From contig NZ_JAMBOV010000001.1 in the NCBI RefSeq assembly GCF_023715745.1, positions 558,001 to 622,000 on the forward strand: a stretch of 64,000 nucleotides of DNA. The letters run 5' to 3'. The notes under the pieces are model-generated. The model was not told where the DNA came from. It was given only the letters and a program-made list of their open reading frames with translations, and made no database searches. A program made the translations under genes and the position numbers. How positions within the stretch are numbered: the stretch's first letter is position 1; each line of letters starts with the position of its first letter. This document shows positions 1-6,552 of this stretch, in pieces. Source of the DNA: Microbacterium oleivorans (lineage in GTDB: Bacteria > Actinomycetota > Actinomycetes > Actinomycetales > Microbacteriaceae).

Positions 1-285
1 AACGGGGACAGCCGGCGTACGCCGAGCCGGTCCGAGGTGCGTCCACGCGCCCGGAGACCGACCGGCCGCACCCATCCGATCCGCGGGCCGCTCCGAACCA
101 TCCCTGCGCCACTCCCGTCGCGCGTCGACAGGGGGATGCGCGCACGCGTGCGCAGACGGTACCCGAATCACCGTCGGAGCACGACACCGGTGCGGGGGCG
201 CGACGCGCCCCGCCCGGAAGGCGGCGCGAGCCGCCGGGGGGCGCTCGTGGGGGGCGTGACCCGTTTGGGGAATCCGGGGGACGAA
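1..285. other. Left-edge stretch without a supported gene
   Basis: An open frame runs into the first gene from position 37, but its predicted residues are Arg/Pro-rich and unlike any family, so I treat it as non-coding leader. It contains a perfect 14-bp palindrome (GCGCACGCGTGCGC, 140-153) and a GC-only hairpin at about 192-213. No convincing promoter is visible. Confidence 0.4.
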
Positions 286-1353
286 GTGAAGAGACGACTG
301 AACGTCGCCGTGGTCGGCGCGGGGTACTGGGGACCGACGTTGGCGCGAACGCTGCGCGCGAGCCGCGAGTGGAGCCTGGCGGCCATCTGCGATCTCGACA
401 TCGATCGGGCGCGTCGCGCGGCGGATGCGGTCGGGGGCGCGCCCGTCGTCCCCGAGCTGCGGGCTCTGCTGGAGGATCCGCAGATCGACGCGATCGCGAT
501 CGCGACGCCCGCGTCGACGCACCACGCCATTGCCATGGCCGCGATGGAGGCGGGGAAGCACGTCCTCGTGGAGAAGCCGCTCGCCGATACACAGCAGCAC
601 GGCGAAGACATGGTGCGTCGCGCGTCCGAGCGGGGACTCGTCCTCATGGCGGACCACACGTCCTGCTACACGCCGGCGGTGCTCAAGATGCGGGAGCTCA
701 TCGCGGGCGGCGAGCTCGGCGACATCCTCTTCATCGACAGCGTCCGCATCAATTTCGGCCTCGTGCAGCCAGATGTCGACGTCTTCCGGGATCTCGCGCC
801 GCACGACCTGTCGATCATCGACTTCATCCTGCCGGGCGGGCTGCAGGCCACCTCCGTCTCGGCCCATGGGTCAGACCCGTTGAACACCGGGAAATCGTGT
901 ATCGGCCATCTCGCCATGCCGCTCGCCGGTGGAGCCATGGCGCATGTGCACGTCAATTGGCTGAGCCCCACGCGGACCCGTCGCATGGTGATCGGCGGAA
1001 CCCGGCACACGCTGGTGTGGGACGACGTGAACCCGCAGCAGCGGCTCACGATGTACGACCGGGGCGCCGACGTCGCGTCGATCTCGCGTGCCACCGCGAA
1101 GGAGCGACGCGAGGTCGCCGTCTCGTACCGTCCGGGTCAGACCCGTGCGCCGGCGCTCGAGGAGCGCGAGGCGCTCGGTGCGGTCGTGAGTGAGTTCGCC
1201 GCGGCCATCCGCGAGAGTCGCGCGTCGCGCACGAGCGGAGAGGCGGGGCTGCGGGTCCTCTCGGTCCTCGACGCGGCAGCAGGCAGCCTGGCGGCATTCG
1301 GCGCCCCGCACCCGTTGCCGCACGTCCGATCGACCGCGGGAGTGGCCGCATGA
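286..1353 (+). CDS. Gfo/Idh/MocA-family oxidoreductase (sugar-nucleotide dehydrogenase type)
   Basis: NAD(P)-dependent dehydrogenase of 355 residues. The N-terminal Rossmann motif is VAVVGAGYWG, and the family signature EKPLA follows at about residue 105. The C-terminal half is the usual GFO/IDH substrate domain. The GTG at 286 is chosen because a G-rich ribosome site (CCGGGGGACGAA) lies just before it and the Rossmann fold begins five codons later; the frame stays open upstream but is not protein-like. The stop overlaps an ATG (ATGA at 1350), the start expected for the DegT-type gene that follows. Dehydrogenases of this group paired with DegT aminotransferases commonly make 3-amino sugars for surface polysaccharide. 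The exact substrate is not readable. Confidence 0.85.
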   Translation: MKRRLNVAVVGAGYWGPTLARTLRASREWSLAAICDLDIDRARRAADAVGGAPVVPELRALLEDPQIDAIAIATPASTHHAIAMAAMEAGKHVLVEKPLADTQQHGEDMVRRASERGLVLMADHTSCYTPAVLKMRELIAGGELGDILFIDSVRINFGLVQPDVDVFRDLAPHDLSIIDFILPGGLQATSVSAHGSDPLNTGKSCIGHLAMPLAGGAMAHVHVNWLSPTRTRRMVIGGTRHTLVWDDVNPQQRLTMYDRGADVASISRATAKERREVAVSYRPGQTRAPALEEREALGAVVSEFAAAIRESRASRTSGEAGLRVLSVLDAAAGSLAAFGAPHPLPHVRSTAGVAA

Positions 1354-1455
1354 CACGGGCGCTCGCCATCGCTGCTCGGGCGCTGCGTCTCTGAGGACGG
1401 TGTCGGCGCCGACACGCCCTGGTTCGGCCAAGAGGAACTCGATGCGCTCGCCGAG

Positions 1456-2496
1456 GTGATCGCGAGCGGCTGGGTGGGTCAGGGGCCGAGGGTCGCACGG
1501 TTCGAACACGAGTTCGCCGGGCTCGTCGAGGCGCCGTACGCCGTCGCGACGACCACCGGTGACGCCGCCATCCACCTCGCCCTCCTCGTCGCGGGAGTGC
1601 GGCCGGGGGACGACGTCGTCGTCCCGTCACTGTCGGCGATCGGGGCCGCGAACGCCGTGCGCTCCGTCGCGGCCATGCCCGTTCTGACGGACGTCGACCC
1701 GCTCACGGGCAACGTGACCGCGGCGACGGTCGAGCAGGCCGTGACCCCCAGGACGACGGCGATCATCGTCGCGGATCATGCCGGCATCCCCGTCGACCTG
1801 CAGAGCATCCGTGACGTCGCGGATCCGCTCGGCATCGTCGTGATCGAAGACGTCGGATGCGGCGTCGGTGCGACCCGCCTCGGGCGCCCGACCGGCGGGG
1901 CGGCCGAGATCGCCACATGGTCCTTCGACTCCCGGGAACCCCTCGCCATGGGCGACGGTGGGATGCTCACCACGAGCCATGCGGGTTGGGCGGCACGGGC
2001 CCGCGGGTACCGTGGGATCGAGGGGAAGTTCCGCCTGACCGACCTGCACGCCGCGGTCGGGCTCGTCCAGCTCGGTCGTCTGCCCGAGATCGTGCAGCAG
2101 CGTCGGCGCGTGGCTGATCGCTACCGCGCCGCGTTGGTCGGCGTGCCGGGTCTGCGACCCGCCGACGACCCCGCGTGGGGAACGGGCAACGCGGTCTCCT
2201 TCTGGCTCGAGGTCGACGAGGCGTATCGGCTGGATCGCAACCGCCTGTTGGGCGACCTGACGGCAGCGGGTATCGCGTCCACGCGGGGCGGCACAGCGAT
2301 CCACCGGCAGGCTCCCTATCGCGCCTGGACGCCGCCCGGCGGTCTGCCCGGCACCGAGCGATTCGCCGACCGCACCCTCACTCTGCCCGTGTCGCGCACG
2401 CTGAGCGCGCACGATCAGGATCGGATCATCGCTCTCCTGCATCCCGACCAGTCCGTGCGGACAGGCTCCGAGACGGCGATCGCCTCCGGCCACTGA
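1456..2496 (+). CDS. DegT/DnrJ/EryC1/ArnB-fold protein, 5' end disrupted, PLP lysine absent
   Basis: Fold-type I PLP aminotransferase homologue, 346 residues from the first in-frame start (GTG 1456). Family-typical sequence continues upstream of that start without any start codon (TPWFGQEELDAL at 1414-1449), so the 5' end is broken or shifted; an ATG at 1350, overlapping the preceding stop, lies in another frame. The family motif S-F-x-x-x-K before the Gly-rich strand reads SFDSREPLAMGDGGM, so the Schiff-base lysine is Glu (codon 1936-1938). The PLP-ring aspartate (IEDVGCG) and the C-terminal dimer segment (RLTDLHAA) remain. It is either a lysine-less, non-aminotransferase member of the fold or a decaying gene. 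It follows a sugar dehydrogenase. Confidence 0.7.
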   Translation: MIASGWVGQGPRVARFEHEFAGLVEAPYAVATTTGDAAIHLALLVAGVRPGDDVVVPSLSAIGAANAVRSVAAMPVLTDVDPLTGNVTAATVEQAVTPRTTAIIVADHAGIPVDLQSIRDVADPLGIVVIEDVGCGVGATRLGRPTGGAAEIATWSFDSREPLAMGDGGMLTTSHAGWAARARGYRGIEGKFRLTDLHAAVGLVQLGRLPEIVQQRRRVADRYRAALVGVPGLRPADDPAWGTGNAVSFWLEVDEAYRLDRNRLLGDLTAAGIASTRGGTAIHRQAPYRAWTPPGGLPGTERFADRTLTLPVSRTLSAHDQDRIIALLHPDQSVRTGSETAIASGH

Positions 2497-2542
2497 CCTC
2501 CCGCATCCGTCGCGGGGGCAACGCCCTCACTGCATGCGGAAG

Positions 2543-2615
2543 AGCCGGCGCTCGGGCGACGCCGGCTGATCCACCAGGCGGGCACGGACGGACGGGGGGG
2601 AGGTCCGGCCGTGCC
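2543..2615. terminator. Stem-loops between convergent genes
   Basis: AGCCGGCG (2543-2550) pairs with CGCCGGCT (2560-2567). A second longer stem starts GGCACGG (2581-2587) and closes with CCGTGCC (2609-2615), with an inner GGAC/GTCC pair. They lie between the end of the DegT-type gene and the end of the opposing glycosyltransferase gene, where terminators are expected. No clear U-tract is present. Confidence 0.45.
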
Positions 2616-2632
2616 CGCGTGCGGGTGACGGT

Positions 2633-3217
2633 TCACGCATCGGGACGAGCCGAGGATCGGCGGACGGCCGGGTGGGCCGGGGGTTCCTCGACGAGGCACC
2701 GCTTCGCTGATCGCTTCGGCTCGAGCATGAGCCGCCACATCCTGTCGAGCCGCGGGCGCACACTCTCGGTGTGGGCACGACCGGCTCGAGCTGTCAGTAG
2801 GTCATCGATCGCATCGACGGCGAGGACGGCGCCCGCGCCCGTCGCGTCACCGTAGCTGTCGATCCATTCCCGCTGCCGGGGCGCACCCAGGCAGACGATC
2901 ACAAGGTCGGCATCCGTGTGCCGGATCTGCGCCGCGATGTCATGGGAGACCAGCGGCGAGGAGAGTGCGGCTCGCATCGGCGTCCAGTGGCCGACCAGAG
3001 CGAGACCTGGCCACTCGGCGATGAACCGCCGATGGAGTGGCTCGAGCTGTGCGGGTGAGCCGCCCACCACCGCCACGCGCCAGTGTTCGTTGCTCGCTCG
3101 GGACAGCACGTCCCGCACGGTGTCGCGAGCAGGAAGGTGCGCGCGAGCGATGACCGGCGGCGTCGGGCGGGGATCGAGGACGGCGTGAGCGGACGTCATC
3201 GAACGTGTATGCATCAT
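2633..3217 (-). CDS. WecG/TagA/CpsF-family glycosyltransferase, short form
   Basis: The family transfers N-acetylmannosamine or similar sugars onto undecaprenyl-diphosphate-linked acceptors during teichoic acid or exopolysaccharide synthesis. The recognisable core is VAVVGGSPAQLEPL, the DADLVIVCLGAPRQREWI segment (family: LG.PKQE.W) and a C-terminal RMWRLMLEPKR. At 194 residues it is shorter than the usual 230-260. The N-terminal substrate-site segment is missing, replaced by a Pro/Arg-rich start, and the segment after the LG.P motif (LAVDAIDDLLTARAG) departs from the normal VGAAFDFLAG. The ATG at 3217 has AGGGGAATC before it. Activity is doubtful; it may be a degenerate or regulatory member. 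Confidence 0.6.
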   Translation of the reverse strand: MMHTRSMTSAHAVLDPRPTPPVIARAHLPARDTVRDVLSRASNEHWRVAVVGGSPAQLEPLHRRFIAEWPGLALVGHWTPMRAALSSPLVSHDIAAQIRHTDADLVIVCLGAPRQREWIDSYGDATGAGAVLAVDAIDDLLTARAGRAHTESVRPRLDRMWRLMLEPKRSAKRCLVEEPPAHPAVRRSSARPDA

Positions 3218-3399
3218 CGATTCCCCTTCGCGTCGGCTGCGACGCCATCGGGGCGCGTGGTACGCCCACGGCCCCGACGGCGGTCGCGGAGGCGACGCAG
3301 GACGTCGGGCTTCGGCTCCGTCGCCGGATCGACGTGCGAGCCGTGCGGGCGCACACCCGTGTTCCGTTCTGTCCCCATGAACGATCCATCCCCCGAAAA

Positions 3400-3520
3400 C
3401 ATCGACGCAGGTGTGGCCCTGCGCCCCCCGACATGCGGATCCGATCCGCGTTCCCCCTCGGTCCTCGCCCCCAGCGATTTCCGTTCGGCGCGCCGACCCC
3501 TCGGCGCGCCGTCTTTCTCC
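3400..3520 (+). ncRNA. Candidate C-rich small RNA ending in a terminator
   Basis: On the plus strand, small stems (GCAGG/CCTGC at 3407-3422; GCGGAT/ATCCGC at 3435-3449) and runs of five to six C (3424-3429, 3451-3455 region) precede a perfect 11-bp hairpin with a CCCC loop (3486-3511), followed by TCTTTCT. No plus-strand gene ends here, so the terminator is otherwise unexplained. The start and promoter are not defined. The C-rich single strands could pair with ribosome sites, as in known C-rich actinobacterial RNAs, but I cannot assign a family. Confidence 0.25.
3486..3519 (+). terminator. Orphan Rho-independent terminator
   Basis: CGGCGCGCCGA (3486-3496), loop CCCC, TCGGCGCGCCG (3501-3511), then TCTTTCTC. 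It is oriented for plus-strand transcription although no plus-strand gene precedes it. Confidence 0.5.
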
Positions 3521-3742
3521 CCCTCAGCTACCCGCGCACCGCCCCATACGACGCGCGGAGTGAGGGCTCTTCGTACGAGATCGCTGCGCGAACGATGACG
3601 CACGAAGAGCCCAGGCAGATGCGGGTCCGGCCCCCAAAGCTCGCCCCCATTTCCTCTGCAGCCGCCTGTTGCCGTGTCGACTCCCCAAAGCCTTCGCGGC
3701 GGCGATATCGGAACGCTACCGGCGTCGCACGGCGTCCACCAA

Positions 3743-3808
3743 TAGGGGGACAAACCTAATCTCGTGTCCCCCAAATGGGGGACATTTAGGGGGTGGCATT
3801 AGGGGACC
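3743..3808. promoter_or_regulatory. Cluster of GGGGGACA half-sites with a palindrome
   Basis: TAGGGGGACA (3743-3752), the inverted pair TGTCCCCCA (3765-3773) / TGGGGGACA (3776-3784) separated by AA, then TAGGGGG (3787-3793) and TAGGGGAC (3800-3807). The repeated half-site upstream of the surface-protein operon (ATG 3919) looks like an operator array. The regulator is unknown. Confidence 0.45.
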
Positions 3809-3918
3809 CGGTCGAGAACACGGGAGGTCCGCCGGCGGCATCGAAGGTAACGTGACCGCTGAACACCGAGCGCGCACGCATTCGACGGCGCGGGCTCGAA
3901 GCCATTGGGGAGGCTGAC

Positions 3919-4572
3919 ATGTGGGGGAAGTTGTGGCGCGCCACGATCGTGGGCGCTGTCATCGCCGGTGCCGGTGCGGCGCCGGCATTCGCGGCGGACG
4001 GGTCGTACGTCCCGTCCACTCCCGGAGGTTCGGGACTGGACGGGTCGGTCGTGCAGTCGCAGTGCACCGACGAGGCACCGGCGATCGGTTACTCGATCGT
4101 CCGCGTGGGTGGGTCTGCGGCTGCACGTACCGCGTCGTCGAGCGCCGAACTCGTGATCAGCGGTGACGGCCACCGGATCACGGTGCCTCTCGCGGTCGAC
4201 GACGCCGGTGAAGGACACGGGTCCGTGCTGTGGCCCGGCGTCGAGGTCGCCGCCGATGGGACCGTCGAAGCACTGCCGGGATGGGTGCGCTCGGGGGATC
4301 GATGGGAGCCGCGCGACGACGCCGCCGCGTGGACGACGGGTGACGTCACGGCCACCCTCCACGTGGGCGACGACAGTCTGGCCGTCCCCCTCGCCTACCC
4401 CGGGTACTCCGGCGACTGCGCCACGCCGACAGGTGTCGCGTCGAACGGCACCCCGGGGACCCTGGCGTTCACGGGCGGACAGCTTCCCATCGCGGCTGCG
4501 GTGGGCGGTACCGTCGCCGTGGCAGCCGGTGCGTTCCTGATCGCCCGTCGCCGACGCCGGGTCGAGCAGTGA
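3919..4572 (+). CDS. Secreted protein with LAFTG sorting-like signal
   Basis: 217 residues. A signal peptide (basic start, hydrophobic stretch to about residue 26, AFA-A cleavage) is followed by an extracellular domain of no recognised family with a pair of cysteines. The C-terminus carries LAFTG (182-186), a hydrophobic helix (about 190-208) and an Arg-rich tail. LAxTG signals are processed by class E sortases in high-GC Gram-positives, so the protein is probably linked to the cell wall; no sortase gene is in the window. GGAGG lies 6 bases before the ATG. It overlaps the DUF4012 gene by four bases (GTGA), so the two are co-translated and probably act at the cell surface together. Confidence 0.7.
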   Translation: MWGKLWRATIVGAVIAGAGAAPAFAADGSYVPSTPGGSGLDGSVVQSQCTDEAPAIGYSIVRVGGSAAARTASSSAELVISGDGHRITVPLAVDDAGEGHGSVLWPGVEVAADGTVEALPGWVRSGDRWEPRDDAAAWTTGDVTATLHVGDDSLAVPLAYPGYSGDCATPTGVASNGTPGTLAFTGGQLPIAAAVGGTVAVAAGAFLIARRRRRVEQ

Positions 4573-6317
4573 CGAGGCGCCGTCGACTCGTGTGGGTCGC
4601 CGGCGCACTCCTCCTCATCGGCACCGCGGCTGCCGCCGGCCACGTCGGTCGCTCCGCTCTCGACCTCCAGCAGGCGCTGGAGACCGCGACCGCCGACGCC
4701 GCTCTCGCGACGGAAGCCGTCGGCGCGGGCGATCTCGAGAGGGCTGAGCGTGCGGCATCCGACCTCGTCGCCGAGATCGCTCCCGCCGTTCCCGACGATC
4801 CGCTCTGGCACGCTGCGGAGGCGATTCCGGGACTCGGTGCGAACCTCTCGGCCGCCCGTCGCACAGCGGCGGCGATCGTGCGGGTGGGTGACGATGTCGC
4901 ACCGACGATGTTCTCCACGATGCGGGCCCTGTCCGACGCAGACGCCCCCGCGGCGGTGCGAACGCTGCGCGAAGCGGCTCCTGCGTTGCGCCGTGCCGCC
5001 TCGACGCAGGATGACATCGCGCGCGACCTCGCCGACATCGACCGGACGGCGCTCATCGCCTCACTCGCCGATGGCGTCGGGCGCGTCGTCGACGCCGCCG
5101 ACGACCTGCGCACGGCGACCGACGGCGCCGCGCAGGCGGCTGAGTTGGTTCCCGCGATGCTCGGGGCGGACGGTGACCGCAGGATCCTCGTGACTCTCCA
5201 GAACACCGCTGAGCTCCGCACGGGAGGAGGGATCACCGGGACGTTCCTGGAACTCCGCGCGCGCGACGGCGTCCTCTCGCTCGAAGCCCAACGCGACTCG
5301 TCGGACTTCGCGCCCGCAGAGGAGCCCCTCGCCGCCGTGTCCGCCGCGGAGGTCCGGGCGCTCGGCGACGGCATCGGACGCTACGTCCAGAACACGTCGA
5401 TGACGGCGGACTTCCGCGTGACCGCGCAACTCGCCTCGGCGTGGTGGGAGCGATCGGGCGGATCGCAGCCGGATGTCGTCGTGTCGATGGACCCCGTCGT
5501 CCTGACAGCGCTCCTCGGCGCGGTCGGACCCGTCGACACGCCCTCGGGTGAGCTCGACCAATCGAACGCGATCCACCGGCTGCTCGTCGAGCCCTATCGC
5601 ACGCTCGATCAGGACGGACAGGGCCGCTACTTCGCGGATGCCGCCGCCGCCGTCTTCACCGCCGTCACCGAGCGCGCGCGTCCGGTCGCGCTGGTGTCCG
5701 CGCTGGCGGGTGTCGTGGACGAGGGCCGGGTCTCCATCTGGAGTCGCGATCCGGAGCAGCAGGAGATCCTCGCGGGCACGGTGTTCGCAGGACCGCTCGC
5801 CCGACAGGAGGCCGCCGGTCCCGAGGCCTTCGCCGTGTACTTCAATGACGCCACCGGCGGCAAGGTCACGCCCTATCTGACTGTGGGGCTCGAGACCCGC
5901 TCGGGGGTGTGTCGCGCCGACGGGCTGCGCGAGGTCGACGTCGAGGTGGATCTCGGCAACAGGCTGACGAAGGAGGATGCCGAGACGCTGCCGCTGAGCG
6001 TCACGGGAGGCGGCCATTACGGCGTGAAGGCGGGGAACATCGCTCCCACGGTGACGGTCGTCACGCCGCGGGGGTGGTACGCCGGCGGAGTCACCCTCGA
6101 CGGATCAGCCGTGGCGTCCGTCGACGCGGAGGACGACGACCGCCTGTCCGTCACCTATCGCGTGGATCTCGCGCCCGGCGCCTCCCAGGTGCTGACCTTC
6201 CGATTCGTCGCCGGCCCGATGGTGTCGACGGATGCCGTCGGGCCGCAGTTGCTGCACACCCCGTTGCTCGCTCCGGTCGAGGTGCGCTCGGGCCGCATCG
6301 GGTGTCCGGCCGCTTGA
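4569..6317 (+). CDS. DUF4012 domain protein, membrane-anchored
   Basis: 582 residues. A single N-terminal transmembrane helix (about 6-24) is followed by an extracytoplasmic helical region, then the DUF4012 core with RILVTLQNTAELRTGGG and TADFRVTAQLASAWWE. DUF4012 proteins are widespread in actinobacteria, often near surface-polysaccharide or glycosyltransferase genes; their function is unknown. The GTG start overlaps the stop of the LAFTG protein gene, so both are one operon. The operon ends in the hairpin at 6481-6532. Family assignment is firm; the role is not known. Confidence 0.8.
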   Translation: MTRRRRLVWVAGALLLIGTAAAAGHVGRSALDLQQALETATADAALATEAVGAGDLERAERAASDLVAEIAPAVPDDPLWHAAEAIPGLGANLSAARRTAAAIVRVGDDVAPTMFSTMRALSDADAPAAVRTLREAAPALRRAASTQDDIARDLADIDRTALIASLADGVGRVVDAADDLRTATDGAAQAAELVPAMLGADGDRRILVTLQNTAELRTGGGITGTFLELRARDGVLSLEAQRDSSDFAPAEEPLAAVSAAEVRALGDGIGRYVQNTSMTADFRVTAQLASAWWERSGGSQPDVVVSMDPVVLTALLGAVGPVDTPSGELDQSNAIHRLLVEPYRTLDQDGQGRYFADAAAAVFTAVTERARPVALVSALAGVVDEGRVSIWSRDPEQQEILAGTVFAGPLARQEAAGPEAFAVYFNDATGGKVTPYLTVGLETRSGVCRADGLREVDVEVDLGNRLTKEDAETLPLSVTGGGHYGVKAGNIAPTVTVVTPRGWYAGGVTLDGSAVASVDAEDDDRLSVTYRVDLAPGASQVLTFRFVAGPMVSTDAVGPQLLHTPLLAPVEVRSGRIGCPAA

Positions 6318-6376
6318 TTCCGGACTGCTCGCCTCAAGATCCGCGGTGATGCCTGTTCCGGCGGTGCGCTTTCCTC

Positions 6377-6545
6377 TAGCATGAGAGGGCCATCCCCCAT
6401 CGGTCACCGGGCCGTTCCCCAAGCGGTCTCGACGCGCACTGTCCCCAAACTTGTGCGTCTCTGGCGACCTGGATGGTTTCGCGGACCCCCTCCCGCCGCA
6501 GTCCCCACTGAACTGGCCCGGAGGGGGTCCGCCCTTTCCGGGTGC
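6377..6545 (+). ncRNA. Possible small transcript between convergent genes
   Basis: A TAGCAT -10-like hexamer (6377-6382) precedes about 150 bases containing several TCCCC runs (6391-6396, 6416-6420, 6440-6445, 6502-6506 regions) and ends in a 13-bp hairpin. No open frame with a ribosome site is present. The -35 match is poor. This may simply be the 3' untranslated end of the DUF4012 operon. Confidence 0.2.
6481..6540 (+). terminator. Terminator after the DUF4012 operon
   Basis: GCGGACCCCCTCC (6481-6493) pairs perfectly with GGAGGGGGTCCGC (6520-6532), with a 26-base loop and CCTTT after the stem. It lies between convergent genes. Confidence 0.6.
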
Positions 6546-6552
6546 GTTCCTG

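Larger units (their letters stand above)
3218..3918. other. Long intergenic region rich in inverted repeats
   Basis: About 700 bases between two divergent genes with no convincing protein. Open frames here are Arg/Pro-rich with no ribosome sites. It holds C-rich stretches, a terminator-like hairpin (3486-3511), an 11-bp inverted repeat with a 27-nt spacer (3564-3574 and 3602-3612), and a cluster of GGGGGACA half-sites with a near-palindrome (3743-3808). Its AT content rises towards 3740-3800, as expected for the promoter of the surface-protein operon at 3919. Confidence 0.6.

Noticed and set aside
140-153. 14-bp GC palindrome near the left edge as an operator
   Set aside because: Alternating GC repeats are expected by chance at this base composition, and no promoter is visible.
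1350-1394. prfB-like programmed +1 frameshift at CTC-TGA
   Set aside because: Slippage from CTC to TCT gives poor pairing, and there is no upstream Shine-Dalgarno-like stimulator; a simple one-base insertion is the more economical explanation.
3400-3520. Assignment of the C-rich candidate RNA to the 6C family
   Set aside because: Only one run of six C is present and the two-hairpin arrangement does not clearly fit; left as an unassigned candidate.
3205-3774. Open frames of about 180 codons on both strands in the intergenic region
   Set aside because: Arg/Pro-rich composition, no ribosome sites, no family resemblance, and they cover inverted repeats and a terminator.
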